This document shows positions 1 through 9,548 of a stretch of DNA of 64,000 nucleotides, one piece after another; the first letter of the stretch is position 1, and each line of letters begins with the position of its first letter. Source of the stretch: JBKPNZ01 sp046732895 (GTDB lineage: Bacteria > Actinomycetota > Thermoleophilia > Solirubrobacterales > 70-9). The notes below the pieces were generated by a model. That model had not been told where the DNA came from. It made no database searches and saw nothing but the letters and a program-made list of their open reading frames with translations. A program made the translations under genes and the position numbers. The stretch spans positions 19,351-83,350 of the forward strand of contig JBKPNZ010000032.1 of NCBI GenBank assembly GCA_046732895.1, in the 5' to 3' direction.

Positions 1-207
1 CCGTGGGACGACGACTACAACGGCTCCTTCACGCGGCACCTGCTGCGGTGGGAGGGTAAGAACCGCCGGGTCAGGATGCTCATCTACTACCGCTCGGTGA
101 CGACTCACAACGCCTACTCGATCAACAAGTACAAGGGAGCTAAGCGCGCACTGCGCCACGGGCTGAACCACCGGCGCTTCCAGCCCTACGCCCCGGGCAC
201 CCGCTGA
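1..207 (+). CDS. C-terminal fragment of an uncharacterised protein
   Basis: The window opens inside a reading frame that runs without a stop from base 1 to a TGA at 205-207, giving 68 residues. The segment is rich in aromatic and basic residues (WDDDYNGSFTRHLLRW, then RMLIYYRSV). It could be the tail of a secreted TIM-barrel glycoside hydrolase, but too little is visible to name a family. The next gene is convergent and ends 10 nt downstream. Confidence 0.55.
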   Translation, partial: PWDDDYNGSFTRHLLRWEGKNRRVRMLIYYRSVTTHNAYSINKYKGAKRALRHGLNHRRFQPYAPGTR

Positions 208-216
208 TCGCGGCGA

Positions 217-996
217 TCAGTCCTTGGCGCCCGGCAGCGCGTCGATCTCGGCAGTGTCCAGCGGCAGCACGAGCTTGCAGAAGTCCTCGCCGAACGGCGT
301 CAGGTGGATGCTGCGGCGGACCGTGCTCGTGCGTCCCTCCCGCATCGCCTCGGTCACGTCCGGCTGCGCCTCGAGCACCTGGTAGCGAAGGGGGTCCGAG
401 ACGGGCTCGCGCGAGAACCAGACCAGGCCGAGACGCTCCAGGTTGTTCAGGTAGGCCGGAACCCGGTCGGGATTGCGGCAGCCGGCCTCGGCGCCGATCA
501 TCGTGAGCCCCGGGGCGACCAGCTCGGAGCTCAGGGTGAACGGAAGCCACCCCGAGCGCACGTCGACAGATGGCTGTGGTCCCTCGGTGGCGAGCAGGCG
601 CAGGATCCGACCCTCGTCCGGGGCGAGGTCCTCGAGGATCCGCGCGTAGGCCGGGTGGGTGTCCTCGTGGAAGTCGACGTCGGCCGACTGGCGCAGCAGC
701 TCCGCGCCCCGCCGCCGCAGTGCCTCGCTTGACGCGGCGTCGCGGTCCCCTTTCCCGCTCGGCCGATCGCCCTCCTCGTCGAGGATCCCCGCCATCTGCA
801 GTGCCCGCGAGCCCGCGCGAACATAGGCGGCAAGCGCCCACTCAGCCGTGCGCAGCCATGCCGACGCCGCGACGCGCACCAGGCCCGGGGCGGCATCGAT
901 CAGGTCGTCAGTGCCGAATTGGCCGCGCGGGCGCTCCTTGTCCGGCGTAGGCCGCGGCGCCTCATCCCGGGGCTCCTGTGTCTCGGGCTCTCTCAT
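217..996 (-). CDS. DUF4393-like (Abi-alpha type) protein
   Basis: A 259-residue soluble protein. The N-terminus is charged and proline-rich, followed by an amphipathic stretch and a central region with the pattern DEGRILRLLATEGPQP and YLNNLERLGLVWFS, then LTPFGEDFCKLVLP near the end. This layout resembles the DUF4393 family, whose function is not established. The ATG at 996 overlaps the stop of the upstream DUF445 gene as ATGA, so the two are probably translationally coupled; longer in-frame starts would lie inside that gene. The family call is from memory of its pattern. Confidence 0.7.
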   Translation of the reverse strand: MREPETQEPRDEAPRPTPDKERPRGQFGTDDLIDAAPGLVRVAASAWLRTAEWALAAYVRAGSRALQMAGILDEEGDRPSGKGDRDAASSEALRRRGAELLRQSADVDFHEDTHPAYARILEDLAPDEGRILRLLATEGPQPSVDVRSGWLPFTLSSELVAPGLTMIGAEAGCRNPDRVPAYLNNLERLGLVWFSREPVSDPLRYQVLEAQPDVTEAMREGRTSTVRRSIHLTPFGEDFCKLVLPLDTAEIDALPGAKD

Positions 997-2300
997 CCCA
1001 CTCCGAAGATCGCTAGATGGATGAGCCCGGCGCCGAATCCGAGGACCGCACCGTGGAGCAGGAGCAGCCACTCGTCCTCCCGCATCGCCGAGCGGAGCAT
1101 CTCGGCAAAATCGCTCGGCGGCATCTCCCTGATCCGGTCGGCGATCAGCTTGCGCACCTCGGCGCTCTGGCGCTCGTTGAAGTCGGTGTCGGTCAATGGG
1201 GTCATCGTGTACTCAACGGCCTCGCTCGCCAGCGACTCGCGGATTGCCTCGTACTGGCTCGGCCCCACCGCTACCCGCACCGCCTGCCGCGTGACCGCCG
1301 GGCCCGCGGCTCGGTCCACCGCCGGGCGCAGCGCCGTCTCGATCATCTGGCGGGTCCGATCCGAGCGCCGCCCGTTCAAGAGCTCGTCGCCGATATTCCC
1401 GATCGTGACGATGTCGTCGGCGATGATCTTCGAATAGACGCCCGCCACCTCCGGCTGGCGACGGATGAAGAGACCCTGCATCTTGAGCGGACCGATGTGG
1501 CGTGGCTCCGTCGGCTCGAAGATCATCCAGATGCCGAGCCAGTTGGTCACCCAGCCGATGACGACCCCGCCGATCGGCAGTACCCACCAGTGCGGGACGG
1601 CCTGGGTGATGAAGGCGAGGGGTATGCCCTGGAGGAAGCCGAAGATGAACCCGAAGTTCACCATCATCCGAAGCTCCCGGCGGCCCACCTCGAGGAAGAT
1701 CCGGTTCGCAAGCGCCGGGTTCTCCTCGATCCGGCGGATCACCATCAGCTTCACGTCGAGCAGCTGATCGATGTTCTCGCCGATCTCGTCGGTCACCGCG
1801 CGAACGATGTCCGGCAGCTGCTCCTGGACCCGCTCGTGCACGGCCTCGCGGATGCGCGGCGAGACGTCGTGCCACAGGCGCGGGTGCTCGCGCTCCATGA
1901 TCCGATCCACCACGTCGCGGATGTCGTCGCGGGCGGTGGTGAGGATGTGCTCGGCGATCGTCTCGGGCTCGAGCCGTTGGTAGAACTCGGCCGGGCTCCC
2001 GAGCTTGGCGATGCCCTTGTCGACGGCGATCGAGCCCATCTTCGCCGCGCGTGAGGGAATGATCCCCTGCCATCCGACACCGCTCTGCATCACGCCGGGG
2101 ATCTGCTGGACCTTGCGCGGAAGCAACTGCGCCAGCGGCGCGAGGCCGGGCATGCGGAAGCCCTTGAAATGGACGGGGTAGAAGAGCATCAGTACTCCCG
2201 TCCAATTCGTCAGATAGCCGATCGCCCCGGTGAAGAGTGGGACGGTGATCAGGCTGATGGCGTCCGAGTCCACGGCGCGCCCAGTATCCACGCCCTTCAT
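993..2300 (-). CDS. DUF445 family membrane protein
   Basis: About 435 residues from the ATG at 2300. Two related hydrophobic segments carry the family signature: GAIGYLTNWTGVLMLFYP near the N-terminus and VVIGWVTNWLGIWMIFEP near residue 260. A long helical domain rich in Arg and Glu follows each, and a final hydrophobic segment closes the protein. DUF445 (YheB/YjiN-like) proteins are membrane proteins of unknown role. An upstream in-frame ATG at 2363 would leave almost no room for the divergent antiporter promoter, so the shorter start is preferred. It leads an operon with the DUF4393-like gene. Confidence 0.85.
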   Translation of the reverse strand: MKGVDTGRAVDSDAISLITVPLFTGAIGYLTNWTGVLMLFYPVHFKGFRMPGLAPLAQLLPRKVQQIPGVMQSGVGWQGIIPSRAAKMGSIAVDKGIAKLGSPAEFYQRLEPETIAEHILTTARDDIRDVVDRIMEREHPRLWHDVSPRIREAVHERVQEQLPDIVRAVTDEIGENIDQLLDVKLMVIRRIEENPALANRIFLEVGRRELRMMVNFGFIFGFLQGIPLAFITQAVPHWWVLPIGGVVIGWVTNWLGIWMIFEPTEPRHIGPLKMQGLFIRRQPEVAGVYSKIIADDIVTIGNIGDELLNGRRSDRTRQMIETALRPAVDRAAGPAVTRQAVRVAVGPSQYEAIRESLASEAVEYTMTPLTDTDFNERQSAEVRKLIADRIREMPPSDFAEMLRSAMREDEWLLLLHGAVLGFGAGLIHLAIFGVG

Positions 2301-2374
2301 AGCGAAGGCGCCGCTTGCCCCGCCGCCTGCCCCGCACATAGAGTGGCGGCCATGGCGCGGCATGGAGAGCGCGC

Positions 2375-3565
2375 GTGAGCGGGATCGACACCTCCTCGTT
2401 CCTCGTCATCGTGGCCACGGCCGCTACGGCCAGCCTGATCGCGACGATGATCGAGCCGCGCTTCGCGATCCCGGTCGTGGTGCTGGAGCTCGTGCTCGGC
2501 ATCGTCATCGGGCCTCACGTCGCGGACTTCGCCCAGATCGACCCGTCGACCGATTTCTTCGGAAACCTCGGCCTCGGGATGCTCTTCTTCTTCGCCGGTT
2601 ACGAGATCGACTTCGAGCGCATCAAGGGCGAGCCACTGCGGCTCGCCCTCCTCGGGTGGGCGATGTCCCTCGCGCTCGCCTACGGCATCGGCGGCCTGCT
2701 GGCGGCGGCGGGCGTGGTCCTGTCCCTCCTCTATACGGGGTCGGCGATGGCAACCACGGCCATCGGGACCCTGATCCCGATCCTCCGTGACGCCGGCGAG
2801 ATCCAGACGCGATTCGGCAGGTACCTGCTCGCTGCCGGCGCGTCGGGGGAGTTCGGTCCCATCCTCCTCATCACCCTGATCCTCTCTCGCGGCCATCCGC
2901 TCCACGAGGCCGCGCTGCTCCTGTTGTTCGTCGGCCTTGCGGTTGTGACCGGCATCTTCGCGGTCCGCTCAGCTTGGAAGGGCTGGCCGCTGCTCGAGCG
3001 CACCTTCGAGTCGTCGAGCCAGCTTGCCGTCCGGCTGGCGGTGGTCCTCATCTTCGGCCTGGTCGCCCTCGCGAGCAGCCTCGGGCTCGACCTGCTGCTG
3101 GGCGGCTTCGTCGCCGGCATGATCACCCGCCTCGCGCTGCGCGGCCGCGAGCTGGAGGTATTCGAGTCGAAGCTCACGGCGGTCGGGTACGGCTTCCTCA
3201 TCCCGTTCTTCTTCGTCACGAGCGGCATGGCCTTTCACATCAACTCCCTGTTCACGGCCTCCGCCGCGCTGAAGCTGCCGATGTTCGTGGCCCTCTTCCT
3301 CGTCGTCAGGGGGGCCCCAGCCCTCGTGCTCTACCGCGGCGTGCTCGCGTGGCGCGACCGCCTGGCACTGGCGTCGTTCTGCGCGACCGAGCTTCCGCTC
3401 GTCGTGGCGATCACGACGCTGGCCACTCAGAGCAACAACATGCGGGAGTCGACCGCGGCGGCCCTGGTCGGGGCGGCGATCATCTCGACGCTCATCTATC
3501 CGCTCCTGGGCCTGCGGCTGCGCGAGGGCAGGACGGGCGAGGAGCCGGCCCCGGCGACCGCCTAG
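2375..3565 (+). CDS. CPA2-type sodium/proton (cation:proton) antiporter
   Basis: A 396-residue protein made almost wholly of membrane helices, matching the Na+/H+ exchanger domain of the CPA2 (KefB-like) family. Visible marks are PVVVLELVLGIVIGP in helix 2, LGMLFFFAGYEIDF, the SAMATTAIGTLIPIL half-helix and GASGEFGPILLITLI. No C-terminal RCK/TrkA-N domain is present. It starts with GTG at 2375 behind GGAGAG; an upstream ATG at 2352 meets a stop at once. It should exchange monovalent cations for protons across the inner membrane. Its stop codon shares the CTAG at 3562-3565 with the convergent ABC ATPase. Confidence 0.88.
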   Translation: MSGIDTSSFLVIVATAATASLIATMIEPRFAIPVVVLELVLGIVIGPHVADFAQIDPSTDFFGNLGLGMLFFFAGYEIDFERIKGEPLRLALLGWAMSLALAYGIGGLLAAAGVVLSLLYTGSAMATTAIGTLIPILRDAGEIQTRFGRYLLAAGASGEFGPILLITLILSRGHPLHEAALLLLFVGLAVVTGIFAVRSAWKGWPLLERTFESSSQLAVRLAVVLIFGLVALASSLGLDLLLGGFVAGMITRLALRGRELEVFESKLTAVGYGFLIPFFFVTSGMAFHINSLFTASAALKLPMFVALFLVVRGAPALVLYRGVLAWRDRLALASFCATELPLVVAITTLATQSNNMRESTAAALVGAAIISTLIYPLLGLRLREGRTGEEPAPATA

Positions 3566-4317
3566 ATCCGGCCCGCCTCGAGCAGGCGCCGGAGGAACCG
3601 CTTCGTCTCCGGCTGCTCGGGCTCGGACAGGACCTTCTCGGGCGGACCTGACTCCAGGATGCGCCCGTCGTGGAGGAAGACCACGACATCGGCCACCTCG
3701 CGGGCGAAGTTCATCTCATGCGTCGCCAGGAGCATGGTCACGCCCTCGGCCTTCAGCTCACGCACGGCCTCCAGCACGTCGCCTACGAGCTCCGGGTCGA
3801 GTGCGCTGGTGACCTCGTCGAGGAGCATGGCCCGCGGCCGCGCGGCGAAGGCCCGCGCGATCGCCACGCGCTGCTGCTGGCCGCCGGATAGCCGGTCGGG
3901 AGAGTCGTGCTCGCGGCCGCCGAGGCCGAAGCGCTCCAGCAGCTTTCGCGCCACCTGGTCCGCCTCCTCGCGCGGCATGCCATGCCCGCGAACGATGCCC
4001 AGAAGGACGTTGTCGAGTACCGACAGGTGCGGGAAGAGGTTGTAGGCCTGGAAGACGAGAGCCAGGCGACGGCGGACGGCGACCGGATCGACGGATGGGT
4101 CGGTGATGACCTCGCCGTCCAGAAAGATGTCGCCGTCGTCGATGTCGTCGAGCAGATCGACGCAGCGCAGGAGCGTCGACTTGCCCGAACCCGAGGCGCC
4201 GATGACCGCGACGGCCTGGTGCTCGTGCACGGTGAGATCGATGCCGTGGAGGACCTCCCGCTCGCCGAACGCCTTGGTGACGCCCGTGAACTCGAGCACT
4301 GGGGTTGCGGGACTCAA
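3562..4317 (-). CDS. Polar amino acid ABC transporter, ATP-binding protein
   Basis: A 251-residue ABC ATPase of the GlnQ/HisP class. Walker A is GASGSGKST at residues 40-48, the Q-loop lies in LVFQAYNLFPH, the signature LSGGQQQR is at 143-150, Walker B reads MLLDEVTSALDP, and the switch His is in LLATHEM. It powers the importer formed with the permease and binding protein encoded upstream. The ATG at 4317 overlaps the permease stop by four bases. It ends on a CTAG shared with the opposing antiporter gene. Confidence 0.95.
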   Translation of the reverse strand: MSPATPVLEFTGVTKAFGEREVLHGIDLTVHEHQAVAVIGASGSGKSTLLRCVDLLDDIDDGDIFLDGEVITDPSVDPVAVRRRLALVFQAYNLFPHLSVLDNVLLGIVRGHGMPREEADQVARKLLERFGLGGREHDSPDRLSGGQQQRVAIARAFAARPRAMLLDEVTSALDPELVGDVLEAVRELKAEGVTMLLATHEMNFAREVADVVVFLHDGRILESGPPEKVLSEPEQPETKRFLRRLLEAGRI

Positions 4318-5129
4318 GAGCGAGCCCTGCCTCTCTCCCAGCGATCGAGCAGCCGCGCCAGCGGGATCGTCACGGCCAGGTAGAGCACCGCTGCGGCGAT
4401 CATCGGCGTGTAGTTGAAGTCGGTGCCGGAGATGATCTGCGCCTGGCGGAAGGCCTCCCCGGTGACGCCGATGATCGCGATCAGGGCGACATCCTTCTGC
4501 AGGGCGATGAAGTCGTTCAGGAGCGGTGGTCCCACTCGCCGCACCGCCTGAGGCAGGATCACGTGGCGAAGAGCCTGGCGCTCGGTGAGGCCGATCGCGA
4601 GCGCCGCGTCACGCTGGCCGCGATGGACGGACCGCAGGCCGGCGCGGTAGACCTCGCTCACGTAGGCGCCGTATGAGAAAGTCAGCGCGATCCCGCCGAG
4701 AATGACGGGTTCGGTCGGCAGGCCGCTGAGGTCGAGCGCGGGCACACCGAAGCCGATCATGTAGACGAGCAGGATCGTCGGGATACCGCGAAAGACATCG
4801 GTGTAGACGACCGCCAGCATGCGCAGAGGGAAGAGCGCCGGCGCCTCGATTGTCCGCACAAGAGCCACCGCCAGGCCGAGGATCAGCACCGCCACTTCGA
4901 CGATGCAGAACACCCTGATGTCGAGCCAGAAGGCCTTGGCGATGTCGGGGAAGGAGGACTTGAACTCGCTCCAGCTGAAGAACGTGTCCCGGACCTCCGG
5001 CCAACCAGGGCTGGTGAGGATGAGCACCGCGAGCCCACCCAGGACGACCACCGTCGACACGGCGGCGATCGTTCCTCCGCGCCGCGCCTGGCGTCTGCGC
5101 GCCTCCGCGCGCTGAGCGCGCCGATCCAC
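4314..5129 (-). CDS. Polar amino acid ABC transporter, permease
   Basis: A 271-residue inner-membrane permease of the HisM/GlnP family. A basic N-terminus (RRAQRAEARRRQARR) precedes the first helix. The EAA loop that contacts the ATPase reads YRAGLRSVHRGQRDAALAIG and continues to HVILPQAVRR. The start is GTG at 5129. It lies 19 nt after the binding-protein gene and overlaps the ATPase gene by ATGA, giving the order binding protein, permease, ATPase. Only one permease is encoded, so the channel is probably a homodimer. Confidence 0.93.
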   Translation of the reverse strand: MDRRAQRAEARRRQARRGGTIAAVSTVVVLGGLAVLILTSPGWPEVRDTFFSWSEFKSSFPDIAKAFWLDIRVFCIVEVAVLILGLAVALVRTIEAPALFPLRMLAVVYTDVFRGIPTILLVYMIGFGVPALDLSGLPTEPVILGGIALTFSYGAYVSEVYRAGLRSVHRGQRDAALAIGLTERQALRHVILPQAVRRVGPPLLNDFIALQKDVALIAIIGVTGEAFRQAQIISGTDFNYTPMIAAAVLYLAVTIPLARLLDRWERGRARS

Positions 5130-5148
5130 GGCGGCTACCCCGCCGGGG

Positions 5149-6009
5149 CTAGTTGAGGACGGGGGCGTCGGTGGCGTCGCTCATCCACTTCTTCTCGATC
5201 GCCGGCAGCTCGCCCGACGACTTGAGCTCGTCGATGGCCTGCGATACGCACGCGGTGAGCGGCGAATCCTTCTCGAGAAGCGCGCCCCACTCGTCGCCGC
5301 CGGGCGCCGCGAACTGGCCGACCGTCGTGGCCTGCGGCACTTGAGCGGCGGTGAGGTAGAACGCAGTTGGGACGTCGACGACGACCGCATCGACCTGCCC
5401 GTTCTTGAGCGCGCTCACCACATCGTTCGACGTGTCGAACACCTGTGGCTCGGTCGACGGCTGGATCGAGGCGTTGACCGCATCGAGGCTCGTGGTGCCG
5501 ATCTGAACGCCGATCTTGGCGCTGGCGAGATCGGCCAGCGAAGTCGCGCTCGCGGCATCCGAGTCCTTCAGGGCGACCACCGCCTGGTCGGCCTTGTAGT
5601 AGGGCGTCGAGAAGTCCACCTGCTCGGCTCGTTTGTCCGTGATCGAGATCTGATTGACGTCGAAGTCGAAGTCCTTCGGACCAGGGGCATAGGAGGCGTT
5701 GAACGGCTCCACCGTCCACTCCACGTCCGAGCTGGAGAACCCGAGTTGGTCGGCGATCGCATACGCGACGGCGCTCTCGAAGCCCTTGCCGTTCGTCGGG
5801 TCGTTGTCCTCGAAGTAGGGCGGGTAGGCGGGCTTGTCAGTGGCCACCGTGAGCTTGCCGGCGGTCTGCGTGTCGAGCTTCGCCGCCGTGCAGTTCTCGG
5901 CGCTCGCGCTGGTGCTCGTGCTCGAATCGGACGAGTCGCTGTCGCCGCAACCCGCCATCACGGCGAGGAGGGCGGCCAGCATCAGGATCTGGACTTTGGG
6001 GCGGAACAC
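5149..6009 (-). CDS. Amino acid ABC transporter substrate-binding lipoprotein
   Basis: A 286-residue family 3 solute-binding protein. The signal peptide ends in a lipobox (AVMAGC, Cys 21), followed by a Ser/Asp-rich linker typical of lipoproteins anchored on the outer face of Gram-positive membranes. The mature part starts KLTVATDKPAYPPYF and includes DFDVNQISIT and RAEQVDFSTPYY, the usual ligand-cleft segments. It is the first gene of the importer operon. The ligand is predicted to be a polar amino acid but cannot be chosen from sequence alone. Confidence 0.93.
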   Translation of the reverse strand: MFRPKVQILMLAALLAVMAGCGDSDSSDSSTSTSASAENCTAAKLDTQTAGKLTVATDKPAYPPYFEDNDPTNGKGFESAVAYAIADQLGFSSSDVEWTVEPFNASYAPGPKDFDFDVNQISITDKRAEQVDFSTPYYKADQAVVALKDSDAASATSLADLASAKIGVQIGTTSLDAVNASIQPSTEPQVFDTSNDVVSALKNGQVDAVVVDVPTAFYLTAAQVPQATTVGQFAAPGGDEWGALLEKDSPLTACVSQAIDELKSSGELPAIEKKWMSDATDAPVLN

Positions 6010-6062
6010 GGCGAGGCCTCCGGTCTGCGGTTGCGGCGCAAGATCCTACGCCAGCCGCTCGA

Positions 6063-8360
6063 TCAGTGCAGGATCTTGAACTTCCGCTTCGCCGGCGACG
6101 TGTCGGTCAAGTCGTCCGCGTCGGTCGCGCGCGCCCGGAAGACATGCTTGCCGGGCGACAGGCCCTTGAGATCCAGAGGCGAGTCGCACGCCGTGAAGGC
6201 CTCACCGTCCAGGCTGCAGTCGAAGGTGGAGTCGACGTCGCTTGAGTCGAAGGTGAAGGTCACATTGCGCTTGTGCGTCACGCGTGGCGGGCCGCTGCGG
6301 ATGAACGTGTCCGGCGGACCGCCGGCGAAGTCACGCGCGAGGTGATAGTCGGGCGGCAGAACCTTCTCGGCAGTGTCCTTCACGAGTCCGTGGAGCGAGC
6401 CGGGCACCTCGCGCACAGGCAGGCGCAGCTCGAGGTCCGACACGTCGACCGGCTTCTGGCCGGGCGATGCGTGACCGTAGGGCGCGTCGTCGGGCAGCAG
6501 CTCGAGCTTGGCGATGTGGCCCTCGTCGAAGTGGTAGGCGTTCGGGTTGAGCTGGAAGACCTGCCGGTGGGGCTTGCTGCTCACGTCGGGTCGCCAGAGC
6601 CCGCGGGCGACGAGCGTCTGCTGGCCGTCGAGGCCGACGTCGAGGAGGCGGGCGGCGACCTGGGTGTTGTCGCCCGGCGCGGTGAAGTCGGCGATCACCG
6701 TGGGCGAACCGATGAGCGTGTAGCCGCCGGCCGGCGCGGGATCAAGGCGATAGTTCACCGTCTTCGGGTTGTCGGCGCCATCCGTCTGAGTGCACGCCGT
6801 TGCCGGGGGCGGCGGCGGCGTGTTTGCCGGCGTGTTCCCGAACTCGGGCCCGTACTGCGTTCCCGTCTTGGAGATCGTCTGCCGCGGACCGCTCTTGAAC
6901 CGGATCTCGCCCTTTGAGAGCTCGGGGTACGTGTCGGCGACGTAGGGGCCGCCGGGCGCAGCCCCCACCGGGCAGGTCTGGGTCATCGCCTGAACCTGGT
7001 TCGGCGGGGGATCGCCGTTGCCCTTCAGGTAGTAGTCGAACCAGGCATTCTCGGCAGCGCCCATGGCAGCCACCGTCGCCGCCTTGTTCTGGCTGCGCGG
7101 GTGGCCGAAGTCAAGGAGATTCAGGGCGAGAGGGGTGTTCGGATACTCCGTTCGCGTGCGGTTGTAGAAGCGGATCGCCTCCATCGCGGGGAAGAGGTCG
7201 TCGGTCCACCCGTTCGTGATCATCGAGGGAGCCGGCGGCTCGGAATGGTCGATGTAGTACGAGGAGTGGTGCTGGGTGATCTCGTCGATGATCGCCTGCG
7301 CCTCGGGGTCGTCGTCGTAGGGGCCCCCGGTGTCGAGGAGCGACTGCCACCCGGTCAGGTCGGCGCCGGGCGTGCCGATCGGGGCGTAGAAGCCGTTCAG
7401 GAACCCCTGGATGTAGAGCGTGTTCACCCATGCCTGCTTCTCGACGCCGATCCGACCGTTCCCGCTGAAGTACGGGGCGTCGGAGACGTAGTCCAAGGTG
7501 CTTCCGTTCGGCACCAGCGAGTATGCGAGGTCGGTCCACGGGATCTCCGGAGCCGCGGCGGCGATGTGAAGTGGGGTTGAGTCGGGACTCGTCCACGGAA
7601 CGAGCGAGCCGTTGGTGAGCATCTTGCGGTCCTTGAGGGCGGCGAGCGCCATCGACATGCCGCCGCCGTATGAGGCGCCGGTCGCGCCGATCGCGCCCGG
7701 GTCGACGACACCCTCGTCGACGAGCTCGCCGACGAGCTCCTGTGCGTCGCGGACCTCATACCGCGTGTCCATGAGCCGGACGTAGCCGTTCGCGCAGCCG
7801 TCTGGGTCGGCGTTCCGGGAGGCGTTGTTGCCGCACGACTCACCGAAGCCGCGGGTGGTGAGGCTCATCGTCGCGTAGCCCTGGTTCAGCCAGCGGCGCA
7901 TCGAGCCGAGCCCGATCTTGGTCCCGGCGTAGCCGTGGAACATCATGACCACGGGGAAGTCGCCGTCCCCCTCTTCCGGCTCTGGGGGAAGCGCGACGTT
8001 CACATCGATCGGGACTCCGTCGAAGGTCTTCACCGTCGTACGGACGGGGGTGCCGTTGAGGGTGCCGCAGAAGCGAACCCCGGCATCGCTCAGCTGCTGG
8101 CCCGGCCCGGTGCCGTCGAGCATCTCACAGCTCACCGGAGTGGCGGGACTGCCCGACCCGGGGATGGCGTCGGTGAAAACGCTCGTCACCTCGGCGTGGG
8201 CGGCAGGAGCCAGGACGAGCGCGCCGCAGGCAGCCGCCAGCGTCAGGAGGAGACGGCGCGGAGCGTGGCGCGATCGCGTTGCGATCCCCTGCGTCGCCTC
8301 CTGCCCCGCTCCCGCCTCCGTGCGCACCGGCACAGGTTGGCGGGCCGAGCCTCGCCCCAC
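6063..8360 (-). CDS. Secreted CocE/NonD (X-Pro dipeptidyl-peptidase S15-like) hydrolase
   Basis: About 765 residues. A basic stretch and hydrophobic core ending APAAHA form a signal peptide near residues 33-56. The alpha/beta-hydrolase core has the nucleophile elbow GASYGG (Ser about 230), an acid candidate in NGWTDDLFPA and a His in LLDFGHPRSQ. The last 75 residues resemble the short Ig-like module common in Solirubrobacterales (TFDCSLDGEAFTACDSPLDL). Expected activity is peptidase or ester hydrolysis outside the cell. The chosen start is GTG at 8360; a GTG at 8327 is also possible. It follows the desaturase gene by 33 nt. Confidence 0.85.
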   Translation of the reverse strand: MGRGSARQPVPVRTEAGAGQEATQGIATRSRHAPRRLLLTLAAACGALVLAPAAHAEVTSVFTDAIPGSGSPATPVSCEMLDGTGPGQQLSDAGVRFCGTLNGTPVRTTVKTFDGVPIDVNVALPPEPEEGDGDFPVVMMFHGYAGTKIGLGSMRRWLNQGYATMSLTTRGFGESCGNNASRNADPDGCANGYVRLMDTRYEVRDAQELVGELVDEGVVDPGAIGATGASYGGGMSMALAALKDRKMLTNGSLVPWTSPDSTPLHIAAAAPEIPWTDLAYSLVPNGSTLDYVSDAPYFSGNGRIGVEKQAWVNTLYIQGFLNGFYAPIGTPGADLTGWQSLLDTGGPYDDDPEAQAIIDEITQHHSSYYIDHSEPPAPSMITNGWTDDLFPAMEAIRFYNRTRTEYPNTPLALNLLDFGHPRSQNKAATVAAMGAAENAWFDYYLKGNGDPPPNQVQAMTQTCPVGAAPGGPYVADTYPELSKGEIRFKSGPRQTISKTGTQYGPEFGNTPANTPPPPPATACTQTDGADNPKTVNYRLDPAPAGGYTLIGSPTVIADFTAPGDNTQVAARLLDVGLDGQQTLVARGLWRPDVSSKPHRQVFQLNPNAYHFDEGHIAKLELLPDDAPYGHASPGQKPVDVSDLELRLPVREVPGSLHGLVKDTAEKVLPPDYHLARDFAGGPPDTFIRSGPPRVTHKRNVTFTFDSSDVDSTFDCSLDGEAFTACDSPLDLKGLSPGKHVFRARATDADDLTDTSPAKRKFKILH

Positions 8361-8393
8361 ATCGCGGGGCGCCCGCAGAGTCGTTGCGGCTTT

Positions 8394-9443
8394 CTACTGA
8401 GAGGCGCTTGCGGTGCGCCGCTGTGAGGTCGCGGCCTCAGCCCAGGTGACGAGCCGGCCGCGCTCCTCGTCCCAGAGCTTCAGCCGCACGCAGCGCAGGC
8501 CCTCCCACAGGGAGAGCGTGGGGACGTCGTGGAAGATCGGATTGGCCTCGTGGGCCCGCTGGAGGTTGTAGTTGGGCACCCGCGCGCTGAGGTGGTGCAC
8601 GTGGTGGAAGCCGATGTTCCCGGAGAAGAACTGGAGGATCTTCGGCAGCTTCAGGTAGGAGCTTCCGCGGAGGGCCGCGTCGGCGTAGCTCCAATCGTCG
8701 GAGTTCTGCCAATAGGCGTCCTCGAACTGATGTTGGACGTAGAAGAGCCAGATGCCCGCCGAGCCGGCGAGCAGCGCCGTGGGGATCTGGACGAGCAGGT
8801 ATTCCTGCCAGCCCACCAGCCAGCACATGGCCACGATGAGCGCTACGAGGGCGACATCCGTTGCGTAGACGCTGCGCTGGATGCGCTCCCGCGCATCGCG
8901 GGATACCCAGCGCGGCGAGATGATCATCGCCCAGAGGGGTCCGAACCCGAACATCACGACCGGATTGCGAAAGAGCCGATAGCCGAGCTTCTGCCGCCAC
9001 GACATCGCTCGGTATTCGGCGACCGTGTAGGTCGGGACGTCGCCGACGCCACGCCGATCGAGATCACCCGACGTCGCGTGATGGACCGCGTGCTCATGCC
9101 GCCACCGGAGAAACGGCGTGAACACCAGAAGGCCGAGAACCGAGCCGAGCCACGTGTTGGCGCGCTTCGAGGGAAAGAACGAGCCATGCGCGCAATCGTG
9201 GAAGACGATGTAGGTGCGAACGAGGAAGCCGGCGGCGGGGAACATGACGGGCAAGACGAGCAGGTACGAGATGTCGTAGAGCCAGAACATGAGCGCCATC
9301 AGGCCGAGATAGGGCACGACCGAGGTCGCGAGGTCGAGCAGGCTCCGACCGAGGTGAGGACGCGCGTAGGGCGCAAGGGCGGTTTTCCAGAAGGTCGGGC
9401 CACCGCTGGCTGCCGTGGTCTTTGCGGTGGCCGATTCGCTCAT
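8394..9443 (-). CDS. Membrane fatty acid desaturase
   Basis: A 349-residue acyl-lipid desaturase. All three histidine boxes of the di-iron site are present: HDCAH at 82-86, HEHAVHH at 116-122 and HHVHH at 280-284, with hydrophobic helix pairs between them. HHATSGDLDRRGVGDVPTYT after box two matches the bacterial delta-12/omega-6-like group. It inserts double bonds into membrane acyl chains, usually for fluidity control. The ATG at 9443 is chosen because longer forms run antisense through the exonuclease gene. The 105-nt gap to that gene should hold divergent promoters. Confidence 0.9.
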   Translation of the reverse strand: MSESATAKTTAASGGPTFWKTALAPYARPHLGRSLLDLATSVVPYLGLMALMFWLYDISYLLVLPVMFPAAGFLVRTYIVFHDCAHGSFFPSKRANTWLGSVLGLLVFTPFLRWRHEHAVHHATSGDLDRRGVGDVPTYTVAEYRAMSWRQKLGYRLFRNPVVMFGFGPLWAMIISPRWVSRDARERIQRSVYATDVALVALIVAMCWLVGWQEYLLVQIPTALLAGSAGIWLFYVQHQFEDAYWQNSDDWSYADAALRGSSYLKLPKILQFFSGNIGFHHVHHLSARVPNYNLQRAHEANPIFHDVPTLSLWEGLRCVRLKLWDEERGRLVTWAEAATSQRRTASASQ

Positions 9444-9548
9444 GCTCGCTGCATCCCGTGCCCGACTTCCTCCGCTTCGAAGGAAGCGGTCACTCGGCCA
9501 TCCTAGACGTCTTTGCCGACACGCGTCGGCGATCGCTACCGTGGCGCC